Source: Sipunculus nudus (taxonomy: Eukaryota > Annelida > Sipuncula > Golfingiida > Sipunculidae). From it: 64,000 nt of DNA. Below are positions 48,401-61,767 of this stretch, piece after piece (positions within the stretch are counted from its first letter, which is position 1; each line of letters starts with the position of its first letter). The translations under genes and the position numbers were made by a program. The notes under the pieces were generated by a model. That model was not told the DNA's origin. It ran no database searches and was given only the letters and a program-made list of their open reading frames with translations. The stretch is from positions 58,624,250 through 58,688,249 of the forward strand of contig CM049318.1 of the NCBI GenBank assembly GCA_026874595.1, given 5' to 3'.

Positions 48401-49047
48401 TGTTGATAGGATGCAGGGTTAGCAGAAAGGCAATTTTTTTTTCGACAGAAAGGCAAACCTGTATTAATGCCACATTTGAAAAGGTGAACATTTCAGTGGT
48501 ACAATTCCTGCTTATGAGAGCTGCAGCCTTTTTAAATTACAGACCAGCTGGAAATCCAATATGGCTGGTTTGTTGGTGGTTTTTCTTTCAGGCACAATAT
48601 CTCAAAAAGAATATCCTTGATCTTTCAAAAATTAACAGAATAAAATAGTTGGTTTTTATTGTTGGTTGAAAATTCTCACATGTGACACAAATGTTGGACT
48701 ATACGTTGGACCTCCATGCAGGTGTGTTTACATGGCCTCACTTTCATCCTTAGATTAACAACACTCATTGGCCATCCATCCTGTCACTCATAGATGTGGT
48801 GATAAAATAGTTTAACCATAAAATACCAGCTAATGCATAATTCCCATGAGGGCTCTGCAGGCTTAATAGGAAGGCAGTGCCCAACAACTGTGTTTCATTC
48901 ACAAACGAGTGCGCCTTTCGGGGGCTCCTCAGTGGTATGACCCAGCAATGGGGACGATAACACACCCAGAGTCCACAGGTGCAGAAGTCACTGTGCCTGG
49001 TTAACACCAGGACATAAATGAGAGAAAGCGACTGTGTTACTGCCCTG
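45442..49047. other. EAF intron sequence without recognised gene
   Basis: This is presumed intron after EAF exon 6. At 46440-46500 TTCGTCGAAAGATCACTGG leads into GGTTCGATGTC, which resembles a tRNA B-box and could be the head of a tRNA-derived SINE; no convincing A-box was found. Otherwise I see only unclassified AT-rich DNA. Confidence 0.4.
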
Positions 49048-49737
49048 TCACGTTGTCCGAAACCAGAATGGAATTCTGCAGATGTCCATATATGTTTCTC
49101 CTTGCCTTACGTACTGAACAACCTTTTCATGTGTTCGGTCATCGAACTTGGGTCCCGTCGGGACCTGGTGTATGTTCCGGAGCGTCTCCGTGAACATGTT
49201 AGCCTTGTCCTTTTCCATACTAGCCACCGATCCCATCAGGTCTGTTAGGTCTGTCATACTGACCAATGGCTTGTTCAGCGAGCCGTTATACTGGTGGACC
49301 TTGCGCCAGAATTCTCCCATGGATATTCTGTGGTCCATACTACTCATGAACTTGTACCACTCTGCCTTTTTCTGGGCTTTGATTGCATGTTTCACCTTCC
49401 TACTAATAGCATTGTATTAGGATTTTAACTCCTCCCTACTGAGTTGGATCTGGAGCCTTCTGATCCGCCTTCTTTCCTTTACAAGTGCTTTTATCTTAGG
49501 AGTGAACGACCACCAGTATTGGTTTTTCCTTACCACCATCGGACATGCTCGATCCAGACAGTCTTGTATCTCAGAGGTCAGCTTGTCAACCAGGTTGTCA
49601 ATTTCCACTGGGGTCGATGGTTCAGCAATATTTCGGAGCCTGTCTGCCAATTCATTTTGATATAGCCTCCAGTTTGCCTCAGGGCCTAACTGAGTAGGTA
49701 TTTTTTTGGACCGGTAGTCCTTCTTTAGTTGTGACAT
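49048..49737 (-). pseudogene. LINE (non-LTR retrotransposon) fragment between endonuclease and RT
   Basis: On the - strand two abutting frames separated by one stop (about 49415) read 'NQYWWSFTPKIKALVKERRR', then AISRKVKHAIKAQKKAEWYK and FWRKVHQYNGS. The WW.P....K..RR, then R..K..I...K...W pattern is the linker between the endonuclease and the RT of jockey/CR1-like LINEs. Neither catalytic domain is present here, so it is a broken remnant. Confidence 0.6.
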
Positions 49738-49867
49738 AAGTCATATGGAATTGGAAATATGCATTGCAATGACCTTCCATTCTGTAGTTTCAATATCATT
49801 GTAAACAGCCAATAATCTAGACTGGCCCAGTCGATGCAATGGTTAAGACTTAATTCCTCCCACTTAA

Positions 49868-50426
49868 GCCTCAGTCACAACCCGTTGGGGTCACCGCATA
49901 CCGTAGATACCGTATGGTTTTTGAGACCGCAGGAATACTAATGCCTCAGTCACAACCCCCTGCGGTCACCGAGCACCGTAGATCATCATTCAGTTTTTAA
50001 AACCGTAGGAATACTTGTGCGGCCGACGTGCGGGAACAGCAAGGTGTCTTCCTCATTCTCACAGTCTTCGCACAGTAAAGTAAGCTAACCCTATGGTCGC
50101 CGTAAGCTAACCTTGCGGAAGTCGCAAAGACCCCTTACGACAGCCGCAGGTACACCGTGCGTCTCTCGGGTAGCCGAATAGGCGTTAAAAATCGCACAGG
50201 TATCCTACGACATCCATGCGTTTACTGTACGGTGCTCGTACGGAGCCCGTGGGTGGTTGCCTGACACACAGCCGCCGCATCAACTTAAGTGCTTGCGCTA
50301 ATGTCAGTTACGGTTGTTGCAGAGACCCTGTGGCCTCTGAAAAACGCACAGTTGCTGTGCGTCTACCGCACTGAATAGCCCAAAACACTTGCCATACGGC
50401 GACCGTATCCCGGTTGTGACCGAGGC
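49868..50426. mobile_element. GC-rich MITE with TTAA target duplication
   Basis: TTAA at 49864-49867 and 50427-50430 flank GCCTCAGTCACAACCC on the left and, inverted, GCCTCGGTCACAACCG on the right. The body of about 559 bp is markedly GC- and CpG-rich relative to its surroundings. The left end is duplicated: TCAGTCACAACC...CCGTAG recurs from about 49944. No coding frame is seen. A TTAA duplication is the habit of piggyBac and Kolobok elements; which one mobilised it is unknown. Confidence 0.8.
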
Positions 50427-51240
50427 TTAACAGAACCATCAAACCTGCTTTTGTTGTGTTGCAACACATAGGACAGGCACGGCCACGTTGTGGTAAATTA
50501 TATAACTAAATTACAGCTCTCTGGCGGTACATTTCATCAACGGGTATGGTCAAGTGGTTTATTGGACGGTCAGTGCCACATAGACACTGAACTAAGGTCT
50601 TTTAAAGTGATGTCAGTGGTAATTGGTGGTCTTTCCCAGAAATTTACTAAAACCAACATGGTTCAGTCAGTCATTGCCTAATGCGGGCTCCCAGTTGGCT
50701 ACTTATATCTCCATTTAACCAGTTTTAATATTATTAGGCTCTTGCATGTATGTTGAGTTCAGCAAGACTTTCAACAATATAACCCTCAGCCTCAGTGGTA
50801 GCACATATTACATTTCCCCCTTATCAGACCATCACTGTTTAAAATTGACCTGTTGAAACAAAATGTAACAAAATTCTGGTTCAGTCAGCGTGGCCCAAAG
50901 TGAAATATTCAAGTGTACAGGGGATGATGGCAGTCAAAATATATTACCAGTACATGTAACTGCTGGCTGAAACAATTGCTTCACCTGTTGGCAGCTTAGC
51001 AGTGGCTCAGGGATCCAATACACAGTTTCACACAAATGCTGCACCTGTCATCTGGGCGCAGGGTACTGGAACTGTTGCTACAAAATCATTCCAGTAGTGT
51101 CTACCATGCACTTATATTTTTTTCCCATGGACCATAATGTTTGTCCAGCAGAGATGTATCGTAGAACATGAAGGTCTGTGTATAGACTACATGAATACAC
51201 TTCAAATGATTTCACTGCAATTGTTACTAAGGGCATGGGT

Positions 51241-51742
51241 CTGTGGATTACCTGTGGGAATGACCTTGGTTTGGCATAGCAACTATGTCCCTAGCATAAG
51301 GTGTGATGTCCTGATATGCAAATGCGAGGGAATTGTCAGGTCTTCAAAGAGCCTTATGATGCCCAAATATGCAAATTTCAGGGATTTACCATGCAGACTT
51401 TCCAGGGATTTAGTAATAAGGGCTGGCACTGAGTTACGTCTATCATTACATGGAATCACATTTTATTTAACACATTGTAGCAGCAAACATTCTGTGGATT
51501 ACCTGTGGGAATGATATTGGATTGGCATAGCAACTATGTCCCTAGCATAAGGTGTGATGTCCTGATATGCAAATGCGAGGGAATTGTCAGGTCTTCAAAG
51601 AGCCTTATGATGCCCAAATATGCAAATTTCAGGGATTTACCATGCAGACTTTCCAGGGATTTAGTGATAAGGGCTGGCACTGAGTTACATCTATCATTAC
51701 ATGGAATCACATTTTATTTAACACATTGTAGCAGCAAACATA
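51241..51742 (+). repeat. 251-bp tandem duplication
   Basis: Copies 51241-51491 and 51492-51742 start CTGTGGATTACCTGTGGGAA and differ at only a handful of positions, so the duplication is recent. Confidence 0.95.
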
Positions 51743-54700
51743 AATGCTAAAGCCTAGGCAGGGCTACCAATAATCTAAATATTAGGCTACGAGTGATGAA
51801 TTAACTCAAAAGAATACATGTGAACTCACAAACTGAAGTAGAAAACTATCTCTATGAAACCAGTCATTTCCTGTGTAGTGTACAAGTTGGCCATCACCCA
51901 GTTATATCTGTGCGGAGCATGCTGGTGCTCATGTGACCAGAAATTCAACTAACAGGAGGATTTACCAATATGCCAAATTACAGGGGAAATTGTCTAACTC
52001 CCATATGGTGGGTGATGTTAAGAAGTACACAAGCATATCTAACAATTGATCTGTTTTTTTCTTTTTTTTAAGTGACAGTATACCTGAAGGCCATGAGGTG
52101 TAGAAAATGACAAAAATATTTCTGACATTTTTTTAAATTATTTATATCACAATTAATTATACAGCAGGTATGAAAAATATAATTAATATGGTTAATTAAA
52201 GGCAATTATTGTGGAGATTTGTAGAAATTAAAATATACAACTCAGTTATCTCAAAAGTAATTTTTTTCTAATTAAACCCCTAAAAATTGCACTGTGCAGT
52301 CAGCTGGATGAGATTTAAAGGGGTCTGTTCCAATATCTGACTTAAGATAAAACACCTATCCCTTGGTAATCAGACTATTATTTTCACATTTTTTTTAATG
52401 TGTTGTGTGAGGCCCATCCAAATAATCCAGAACATTCATTAAGGACATCTTCTGGCAAACAAGATGAACCAGAGTTTTGCAAATTACCTTACACAACTAG
52501 TGACTTCTGTGCGTATGCAATTAGCCACCTCCTGTAACATGTTTTTCTCCATTTGTCAACATGGGCGCATGTATCATGTTTACTAACAGCTGGTAGGTAA
52601 CCAAGGTCATACATCTGTCACACAACCATATAATAAGAGCCCTTCTAAACAGTTAATTAAGTTGGATGTTTCAAGAGTAAACCAGAAATCACATAGATTA
52701 TGTAGAGAAGGCTGGTGAATAGCAGGATTAAGTAAGTGAAATATACAAGCACAGGTGTATAATGCCTAACATTCCTTCAACAGATAGGAAATGTTTGTTT
52801 CTCTCCTAGCCTCAGGTACCTTCATTACATTTAGGCATTGAACTAAGAAGTACTTGCCAGTGGGGCAAGTAGCTTCTGGCTTTTTTTTGCCCTATATGAA
52901 TATACACTTGTCCCATAAAAGTCAATGTTCGCATCCATATTAAACAAAAAGAGTATATTCCACATAAATGTGTTGAATGTTTTATTGCATGCTAGGCAAT
53001 AAATAAATTTTTGTTTGTTAATAACGTTTGTCTTTAGCATTTGTACAGATGGACAGCACATTTAATTTTAGATAAAGAGGTATTATTAATATGATTTCAT
53101 TTCTCCAAGAAAGAAAACTGAAGATTAATAACTAAAGATTAATTAAGATTCTGGCTTGAGTAAAGGTTTGTTGGACCCACTTGCCCAGTCAGGCAAGAAG
53201 AAGCTGATTTTAGTTTCCCTACTACTGTTTTCTGGAATTTTACTTGCCCAGGCAAGCAGTTTACTGTTAATGTCAATCCCTGTATTATTGGCAGGTGTGT
53301 TTGTTTTGTGGTCCCATCAGTCCAGGATACAATTCTGTTAATTAAGTCTCTTAGTCAGGAGCTTGATTACCCATGAAAAGCCTTATTATGTTTCAACTGC
53401 AGATATTCTGTAACTTGGTTTTTGCAATGACGAACATCAGTACCCATCTGGTCATGATAATTATACCTGTCCTGTTACCATGGTGACTATCCATTTATTT
53501 AAGGTTTGCCAGGGCACAGTGAATTCAGGTAAACATGGGATTCTGTGTAAACACCATGTGGAAGTTTGACCGCATTCCCCCTGTATTAAGTTGCGTCAGA
53601 TGTTATGACTTGAGTACTTAACAACCACATCAGGGCTGGTGTTGCTAGCCAACTATACCAGCAACCCCCCCCCCCCCCCACCGAGATAAAGTTTATTCTC
53701 AGTAACTGCATGTATCAATTTTAACCCCTCCTCCCTCCTAAATTTTTTTTTTGGCAGAAATTTACCCGGGAAAATTTATAAAATATTGATAAAAATTGAT
53801 TATTTTAAGCCTAATAGCAGACAGTTTTCCAAGGGGGGGGGGGGTATTTAAAAATTATTACTATCACTAAGCACAAAGGAGCTTGTGTTTTCTTCAGTGT
53901 TTGTATTTTTACCACTGTTGGTCTTTTGGTCTTTAAGGGTCACTTACTATTAAAACATGCAATTTATTATATGAGGCTTATATATAGTGATATATGGTGA
54001 TATCGAAATACACCCTAAATGCAATATCCCAGGGGAAGCAGAATAACTGCTGGCCAAAGAGTACACATACTTATATTATTTAATTACATATAATCAGCCC
54101 AGAACTTTAATATTTTTGTAACATTTCAAGGGTCAAAACAAGATAAATATTCCACCTATGAATCATTTGTTTGGGACATAATTCATTAGCTTCAGTTTCT
54201 CATAGTTCTCCAATGACAATTTTGAGAACATCCTCAAGATAAATTTCTTTCTATGTAAAAATCGTTACCTGTAGATGAAAGTGCAGTACAGATAAAATTA
54301 AAGGAAAGTAAACTGATGTTTCTCTCTTTAGTTTAGCTAACCATAAGTCATCTGAGCTTTAGTTATGAGCAATTATCCACCATCTGTTCATCCGACTGTT
54401 AGACTGGCACAAGTTGAAACTGTCAGACCTACAAATCCAAAATTCAACAAACAGTTAGATGTCTCAAGGTTCTCCAACCAGACCCAAAACTGGGTCACTG
54501 CAGCTTTGTTCCTTCAAGAAATTACGGGACTGAAAACCTCAAGTTTTCTATTAAAAAAAAAGCTGTTTTTTCACTTCAGGGCTGCCTTATATCAAAACAA
54601 GTTGTCTATTTTTGTTCATATTTAGTCTAAATATGTATATTTTCCTTGTATGTGCCAGAAATTTTGTCAGTTATACATAATTTTAAAAGTTATGGACATG

Positions 54701-54747
54701 AACATTAGGTACCTTATCAAAACAGCAAGAAATATATTTTGACACTT
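51743..54747. other. Unclassified AT-rich DNA before Gypsy-2
   Basis: No coding exon was supported. It holds a C-run near 53667-53680, a G-run near 53825-53836, and several ACTTGCCC/GGGCAAGT blocks (52850-53290) that look like parts of a small inverted-repeat element. Confidence 0.4.
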
Positions 54748-55705
54748 TGTCACGAAAATTCGTGATTGAGTTCTTTCTCAACCAAATTAAAGGCCGGAAG
54801 GCATATGACAAATAACAAGAATGCGGTTTGGTATACAAATTTATTCAATATAACTTATATGGCCTCAGCCGCTGTGCCTCACGTCGCCTCGTGTATCAGA
54901 CGGCCTGCTTCTGAGCGTTACCCGTAGCCAAGTATGTAAACGGTCTTGGCCCTGTAGTCCCGGGCTAGTGTTTACTGCGGGAAAAAGAGGCAACTATATG
55001 AAATCACAGGAATAAACTGATGAACAATGACGCCGACATGCGGTAGCCTTTGACATTTGAAAACCTTTACAAAACACGTGCTGTGCATATTAAAGTAGTA
55101 ATTCAGAAATTAAGGGGTTACGCTACCGAAATCAAATGACATACATTAAGAGGCTGCAATATCACCAGCTCCGTTATCAAGAAGCCAACAATCAGGTTAA
55201 GGGCTTACCAGACCTCAATATCGAACAATGCCCGCTCTCAACCTCTCAGCGTGGTTATACGGTGTCAAGCCGGCCCCAGCCTCATGTGCCACGTGGTCCG
55301 AGCTGCCCCTCCAGGTTGCCTGTCACGGTTGGGTGATGTGTCCTGTTGGTAGCTGCAATACTGCACATTTCAACGTTTAACTTCAGACTCAGGGTTTCTG
55401 ATTCACAGGTTTCACAGATTTCACAGAGCATTTTATATACGTGTGCTCAGATCCGAGGTTCGTGGCCGTCTGCCCCGAATACCTTAAAGTTGGCCTCTCG
55501 AACGGAACCCCAGATGAATTAAAGCCGATTAATTGCAGCCCCAGTGCCGGCGAGACTAAAATAACATGTTTTCGGCTCTCTAAAAGAATTAAATCCACCT
55601 CAACTCCCTTGCACAATGAACCGGGACGACAGTCCAAGGGTCAAAGAGGACACGACTCTCCCCCCGCCACAGTGACGCTAATGTAAACAAAGCACTTTCG
55701 TGACA
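54748..55705 (-). repeat. Gypsy-2 3' LTR
   Basis: It is 958 bp. On the + strand it starts TGTCACGAAAATTCGTGA and ends CTTTCGTGACA, so the two termini are inverted copies of TGTCACGAAA. Internal to it on the element's strand is the purine tract AAAGGGGGAGTAA. The other LTR and the target duplication cannot be checked. Confidence 0.8.
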
Positions 55706-55883
55706 TTACTCCCCCTTTAAGAAAATTCCCTGGAATTTTTCCGACCTAATCACGAAAGACTGTTGTTTTTAAAGTAAATCGCTTTACGTAAATTAAATAT
55801 CCAGTCTGGATCTAAAAGATTTTAAGAAAGAGGTTCTTATACTGACTTATCCTAACAGGAATAAGTAACCCAGGCACACAGAT

Positions 55884-57945
55884 TTACTTGACATCTTGTC
55901 CAGGCACGCGACTTAAAAAGTCGGGTCCATAATTTTGCTTACCAGGGATCGCTTCTAAGCGGAAGCGGTATTCTTGTAGTACCATTGCCCACCTCATGAT
56001 ACGCTTGTTTATGGTTTTAGATCTATCAATGTACACTAACGGCTGGTGATCTGTTTGGATAACGAATTCGCGCCCGTATAGGTAGGCCTCGAATTTTTGT
56101 ACCGCCCAAATGATGCTCAAGCACTCCCGCTCAATGGTGGAGTAGTTCCGTTGCCGCTGGAGAAACTTTTTCGAAGCATATGCGATCGGATGCATTGTTT
56201 CATCACTTTCCTGAAACAGGATGGCTGCTATCCCTACATCGGATGCGTCTGTTCTAACGTAAAACGTTTTGCTGAAATCCCGAAGTTTGAGAATAGGAGG
56301 GTTTGACAAGCATTTTTTCAACGTGCGGTATGCTTGCTCCTGAGCTTCCCCCCAGGTTACAGTATTGGGTTTCCCCTTTCGCGTTAGATCCGTGAGCGGT
56401 AACGCGATATCAGCGAAATTCGGGTCGAATTTCCTGTAGAAACTGACAAGTCCTACAAAAGATCGCACTTGAGTTTTGGTTTTTGGTCGCTCAAAATCCT
56501 GTATTTTCTTTAGAAGTTGGGGATTTGTCGCCAATGCACCGCCGCCAACATGATGACCCAAAAATTCAACATTGTTAAACCCAATGAAACATTTAGAGGG
56601 TCTAACTGACAAGTTTGCTTTCTCCAGCATATGGAGAACAATCTTCAAGGTTTTCATATGTTCGGACCAGGACTGGTGATGGATGAGTATATCGTCCACA
56701 TAATACAGGACGTTAGGGACTCCCTGAAATAACCTTCTGACTAATCTGGTGAAGCATTGTGAATTTACTAATCCGAACGGCATAACCACAAAATGGTATA
56801 GGCCATTTGGTGTTACAAATGCCGTTAATCTCTTTGATTTTTCGGCCATCGGGATTTGCCAATAACCCTTGCTCATGTCTAATTTAGACAGATATTTACT
56901 GCTCGTGAGCAATGGGAACAAATCTTCCGGGTTAGGCATCGGTTCGGGGTCAAAAATTGTGATCCTGTTCAGTTTTCTGAAATCTACACAGAACCTGACA
57001 CTTTGGTCTTTTTTCTTTACCAATACCACGGGGCTAGAGTAACACGAGTCCGATCTCTCAATTACACCGATATCCATCATCTTTTGGACCTCACTGCCCA
57101 TAACATCCCTAACTGCATGTGGTACTGGATATGGTCTAGAACGCACGGGTTCATCCGTGGTCAATTTAATTTCATATTCTAGGAGATCGGTTCTCTTAGG
57201 AACATCAGTAAACGTAGATGCGAATTGCCCCAAAAGAGCGCTTACCTCTGCCCTCTGTGATGTGTCTAAATTTGGTCCTAGTTCTACGTCACCAACAAAT
57301 TCTTTCTGGATGGAGCTAGGTAAGGGTACTATCCTGTGAGCAGCCTCAGACACGTCACTACCCTCGTATTCATCCTCAGGAATACTTCCATCACTTACCT
57401 GTTCTGTACTGGTTGACCTTGGCTGTTCTATACCAAATACACCGAGTAGACAGTGGCTGTCCGTTTGATCCCTCTCGATGTACTTTTTGAGTAAATTAAT
57501 ATGATACACTCTTTCCTTACCATCCATTTGTATGCGATAGTCGCAGTCGTTAAACTTCTCGACGACCTTGAATGGCCCTTTCCACTGCATCAATAATTTG
57601 TTACTATCAGTGGACTCAAGAACAAGAACTTTGTCACCTACCTTCAAATCCCTGCTCCGGCGCTTCTGGTCGTAATATATTTTATACCTACCAGCTTCTT
57701 TTGCAAGGTTTTCTCTAGCTAATTTGAGTGTTTCTGACAAACGGTTCTGTAAATCAACTACATACTGGTAGGTACTCTTGACCTCTGGGTCTGAGTTCTC
57801 ATGCGTCCACAATTCTCTCAGAATTGTCATGGGCCCCCTAACAAACCTCCCATACAACAGCTCGAATGGACTGAACCCAAGAGATTCGTGTGGCGCTTCC
57901 CTACAGCAAAACAGTAACGCTGGCAAGTAGTGGTCCCAGTCTCGA
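55884..57945 (-). CDS. Gypsy-2 pol, second part: integrase C-terminus, RT, RNase H
   Basis: A 695-codon open frame whose first few residues come from the inserted element. From residue 10: integrase C-terminal part ('FSPFELLYGRFVRGP', KVGDKVLVL, QWKGPFKVV) to about 165; acidic spacer to about 235; RT about 255-500 (CVDFRKLNRIT, SKLDMSKGYWQIPM with catalytic Asp 365, VVMPFGLVN, YYVDDILI at 423-430); RNase H about 565-690 (TDASDVG, STIERECLSIIWAV, QTDHQPLVYID) ending PDFLSRVPG. All catalytic residues are seen. No chromodomain or envelope frame follows. Confidence 0.9.
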
Positions 57946-57965
57946 CCCTTACGAAAATGGAAAGT

Positions 57966-58262
57966 ACTCACATATATGTGCCTTATATGCCCCTTATAAG
58001 GGCCTTATATGTCCCTTATATTTCCCATATAAGTGCTGTGTATGTGAGTTATATGTATATTGCAGCTATATGTTTAGTCAGGCATTGTTATATGTGAGTT
58101 ATAAGGGAGTTGTATGTTTGTTATATGTCAGTTATAAGGGAGTTGCACATGAGGCCATTCTGTACATTTCATTTATATGTGACTTGTATGGGAGATATAA
58201 GGGAGGTGAACGTGAAGGGGTTCTGTATATGTCAGTTATATGTCAGTTATAAGTTTATATAC
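57966..58262. repeat. Left subterminal repeat array of the inserted element
   Basis: It begins CACATATATGTGCCTTATAT and continues with variants of TTATATGTCAGTTATAAGGG and GAGTTATAAGGGAGTTG at irregular 18-45 base spacing. The outer part is inverted relative to the right array's outer part, while the inner parts share orientation. Confidence 0.75.
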
Positions 58263-59193
58263 AGTGAGCTTACTGTTCTATAAGATAGGACTTAGACATT
58301 TTCCAAGGGAACACAAATGCTGCAGAAACTTCTAAGTCCCAGCTCCATTATGGTTTTAAGAAAATGAATTATAATTGAATAATAAATACTGAAGAAGTAT
58401 GTTAAAATGGGTATCAAAATAACCAGCTTCCTCAGAACTTTATGTATATTAGAAAAATAATACTATAAATAATTTTTTTTTTCATCTGACTTATTCATTA
58501 AGAAGTGTAAAATATAGTAATCATGCATGCAGTAAAACATCATTTACACAAAACACAATACAAAAAAATAATTTGACTATATTTCACATTGGTTATAATT
58601 TGTGCCCTTGATAATTATAAGAAAAAATAATTCTTTTGGAATGTAGTGTATATACAAGTACTTCAGCATCTAATTGCAATTGATAACTACTTCATAAATA
58701 CAGAACAAAGGGTACTGATGTAGTGTGCCACTGACCAATTATGGGAATACATAGGCATTAACCTAATATCATATTGGTTTTAGAAACAGCTCAGCACCCA
58801 CACATTTTAGCAGTAAAATATTGCCACTGAAAATCAACAGCATTGATAAAAGCAGAGGTACTTAAAAAGAATAAGTATCTGCATTCTTATTGTGACAATA
58901 ACCAGCATTCTAATCAGTAAATTTCACTAGTATATGTAACTACCCCCCCCCCCCCCCAGCAGACAAGCTTGCTGTACAAGCACTCTCTGCAATGGGCCAT
59001 TGACCTTACTGTACCCTGCCCTGGAATAGTGGTGACGTCACATGAATACTGTACAGGCTGTGCACAACTAAGGCATGCAGAGTCAGTTTACATCTGTGTG
59101 ATAACATCCGGTAACCGTTAAGGGAGTACACACTTTGAAGAGAAGTTCTTTGTCAAGCTGCTCAAGCAGAAGGGGAATGTATAGCTGAAAAAA

Positions 59194-61396
59194 ATGTCTC
59201 ATTGGTAAGTAATCTTGCATTATTTAAGTTATTTTTGCATAGTAAACCAGTGATTGCATAAAGATGACTTCACCTATCTTGGTTTGCCAAACAGAATTTG
59301 TGTGTTTCAAGATAACATTTCCTATTTGGTGGCCCATTTTTACAAAATACCACATTTTCTACAAAAAGCTGATGCTGTTGCCCCTATATAGTGACAATGT
59401 GCATGTTCTATGCACCAACAGGAAGCTAAGAACATATTCTTTTCAGTGTTGCTATTTGCAATAGGGTGTGGAAAAATCAAGAGTCAGCAGCAGGCCCTAA
59501 AGTTACATATTGATTTAATTTCTGAATGTCCCCTACCTGTGAAGGGTTGATCAGTTAACCTACATAAAGCTTAATCGGCACACAAATGCTATGAGTACCA
59601 CATACTACCATTTATTTGTTGAACCTATACATGGCTATTGACCATGTTATTATTTAGCTGAACTCTGGGTCATGAAAAGAAAAGCTGCTACAAGGTAATT
59701 ATGTTCCTTTCCATTTTCCAAATTGACTTGAATTTTTCTATCTTGCTAGAGTGCCCAAAAGTTATAATATGATTAAAAATGTTTAATTATACAATATTTA
59801 TAAGTTTTTTTTCAGGCAAAGTAAACATTAACACTGTTGATCATTGCTGAATTTACAGCCACTGTCTCAATTTTGATGAATGCTTTTTTTTATAAAATTG
59901 AAGAGAGGTTTGCTGTACTCAACCAAAACATATCAACTAATCAAATATTTTTCACTATTGGAGTCTTATCACACAAAATCTCCTAAATTAAGCTTTAATT
60001 TGGTAATATGCCTTTCTACATGTCATTTACATATACTGTAAACACCAATTAATTAACAATTTGACACATAACACACTATGTTTCATAACAACCCATAAAC
60101 CATTCATAACCATATGTATGAATTTAATCTGAATTATACATCAGAAGATCAAGAACACTCTTTATAAAGGTTATGAGCACTTTAAAGGGCTTGGTCCTCT
60201 GACTTTTCTTTTCCTTTGAAGTTTTTCTGACATATTCACTTTCATCACAAAAGAAAAAGCATAATAATTTGGGAATTTGTTTCACTAAGGATCAGATGAT
60301 TTCATTAGGTACTGTTTTGATTCCCAAAGAGAAATCAAATCCGGTTCAATTTACAGGTTAATCAAGAGTGGGTTTTTAGTCCACCTTGAATGATTTCTTT
60401 TTACATGTAAATGTATTAGTGCCATTTCACCATAAAAGATCAAGACGTCATTTTGAACATTACTGACCACCAATATATCATTGATGTACTGTTTTAGTAA
60501 TATTATTGATGTGAGGCCCTTTTTTAGTTAAATAATTTGTCTACTTAAAAGTCAAAATATGCAAGACTCCATGTTCTTAATTATTTATTTCCAACAACCT
60601 TTGTTTCTATGATTTGTAATGATTTCTTTACTTTTCTTAGAACCAGTATGAAGAAATGGTGCAGAAAGTATAAGGAGAGCCCAGATATCTCCAGCCCTTG
60701 CAAGAATTGTCTGGTAAGCATATTCAGTTTATCATATAAAGGAACATTTAAATCTTTTAGCAAATGGGAAATGTTATGAATTGTAAGGTTTTTTTTTATC
60801 AAATAGCTGGAACTTACCATATTTGAAGTGCAAATTTGGTGGTTAACATTTATTGTGCATATGGGATATGTATATAACTGCTTACATGTTAAATTTGTTT
60901 CAACTGAGTAACCTACTTTCTGAACCTATGAGCATCTTTAGGCCACAGTGTCTGTCCCGTGACCAGTATATTTAATAATCAGTATGTTTGTATATACTCT
61001 GTATAACTGGAAAACTCTTCCTCTGTTAGTAATTGAGAAGTCCAACTGTATTAAATTATAATCCTAAATGTTAAACAGGCATATTTTCAGAACATTAAAA
61101 ACCCCTATATAGAGAGCAGATGTACTTTCAGTGAAATAAATTCTTTTCATTTTTTGACTTGTGTGTTGCCTCCAGATAAGGTAAACTAATGTTAATGTTA
61201 AGAAAAGCAATACTAAGCATCAATGTCAAAAGATTATCTTAAAACTTATGTAATAAAATAATTAATTTGAGCAATAATGACTATATGTGTATACTTAGAC
61301 TGGTAACATTTGTTTTTGCAGGTCAAACAGCAGGGGACAGAAAAGGATTTAGAGTGTGGCAAGGGTGTATATTTCCTTCCAGCCTTCATTCCCTAA
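59194..61396 (+). CDS. Possible three-exon small gene inside the inserted element
   Basis: Candidate exons are 59194-59204 (ATGTCTCATTG|GTAAGT), 60647-60713 (acceptor ACCAG, donor CTG|GTAAGC) and 61322-61396 (acceptor TTTGCAG, stop TAA), with AATAAA at 61479-61484. Joined they give a 50-residue basic, Cys-rich product (for example 'KKWCRKYKESPDISSPCKNC'). The nearer acceptor TTAG (60640) would create an immediate stop, unless translation starts at the ATG in exon 2 (60648). No family is recognised. The good donors and poly(A) signal are the main support; it could be chance. Confidence 0.3.
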
Positions 61397-61767
61397 AATG
61401 ACAACACTCTCAAATCTGACTGAACCAGGGAGTTTTAAAAATCTTATGAAAATATTATTTTCAGTTTACAAATGTGTAAATAAACATTAATTTTGGCTAT
61501 TGTATTTTCTTACTTTTATGTTTCATGTGTTTGCGTCCATGTGACTGTGTGAAGTTGATGACCCCCAGTGTGACCGCAGGCCAGCATTGATTTCAAGGAA
61601 TTGCACAGTGCAGGAAGCTCACCACACACACACACAAAGCTTAATTTTGCAATCATCTAACGTAATTGCTTGTGGAATTAAGAAAAGAGTAAACACCTTT
61701 CAAAACAGAACATACAACAGATAGTAACTGAGCTATTGACAAACAGCACAGCAGGTGCATACACTGG

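Noticed and set aside
53156-53341. Hydrophobic 61-codon frame resembling a small membrane protein
   Set aside because: It lies in a region with ACTTGCCC inverted blocks and has no exon context; most likely repeat-derived.
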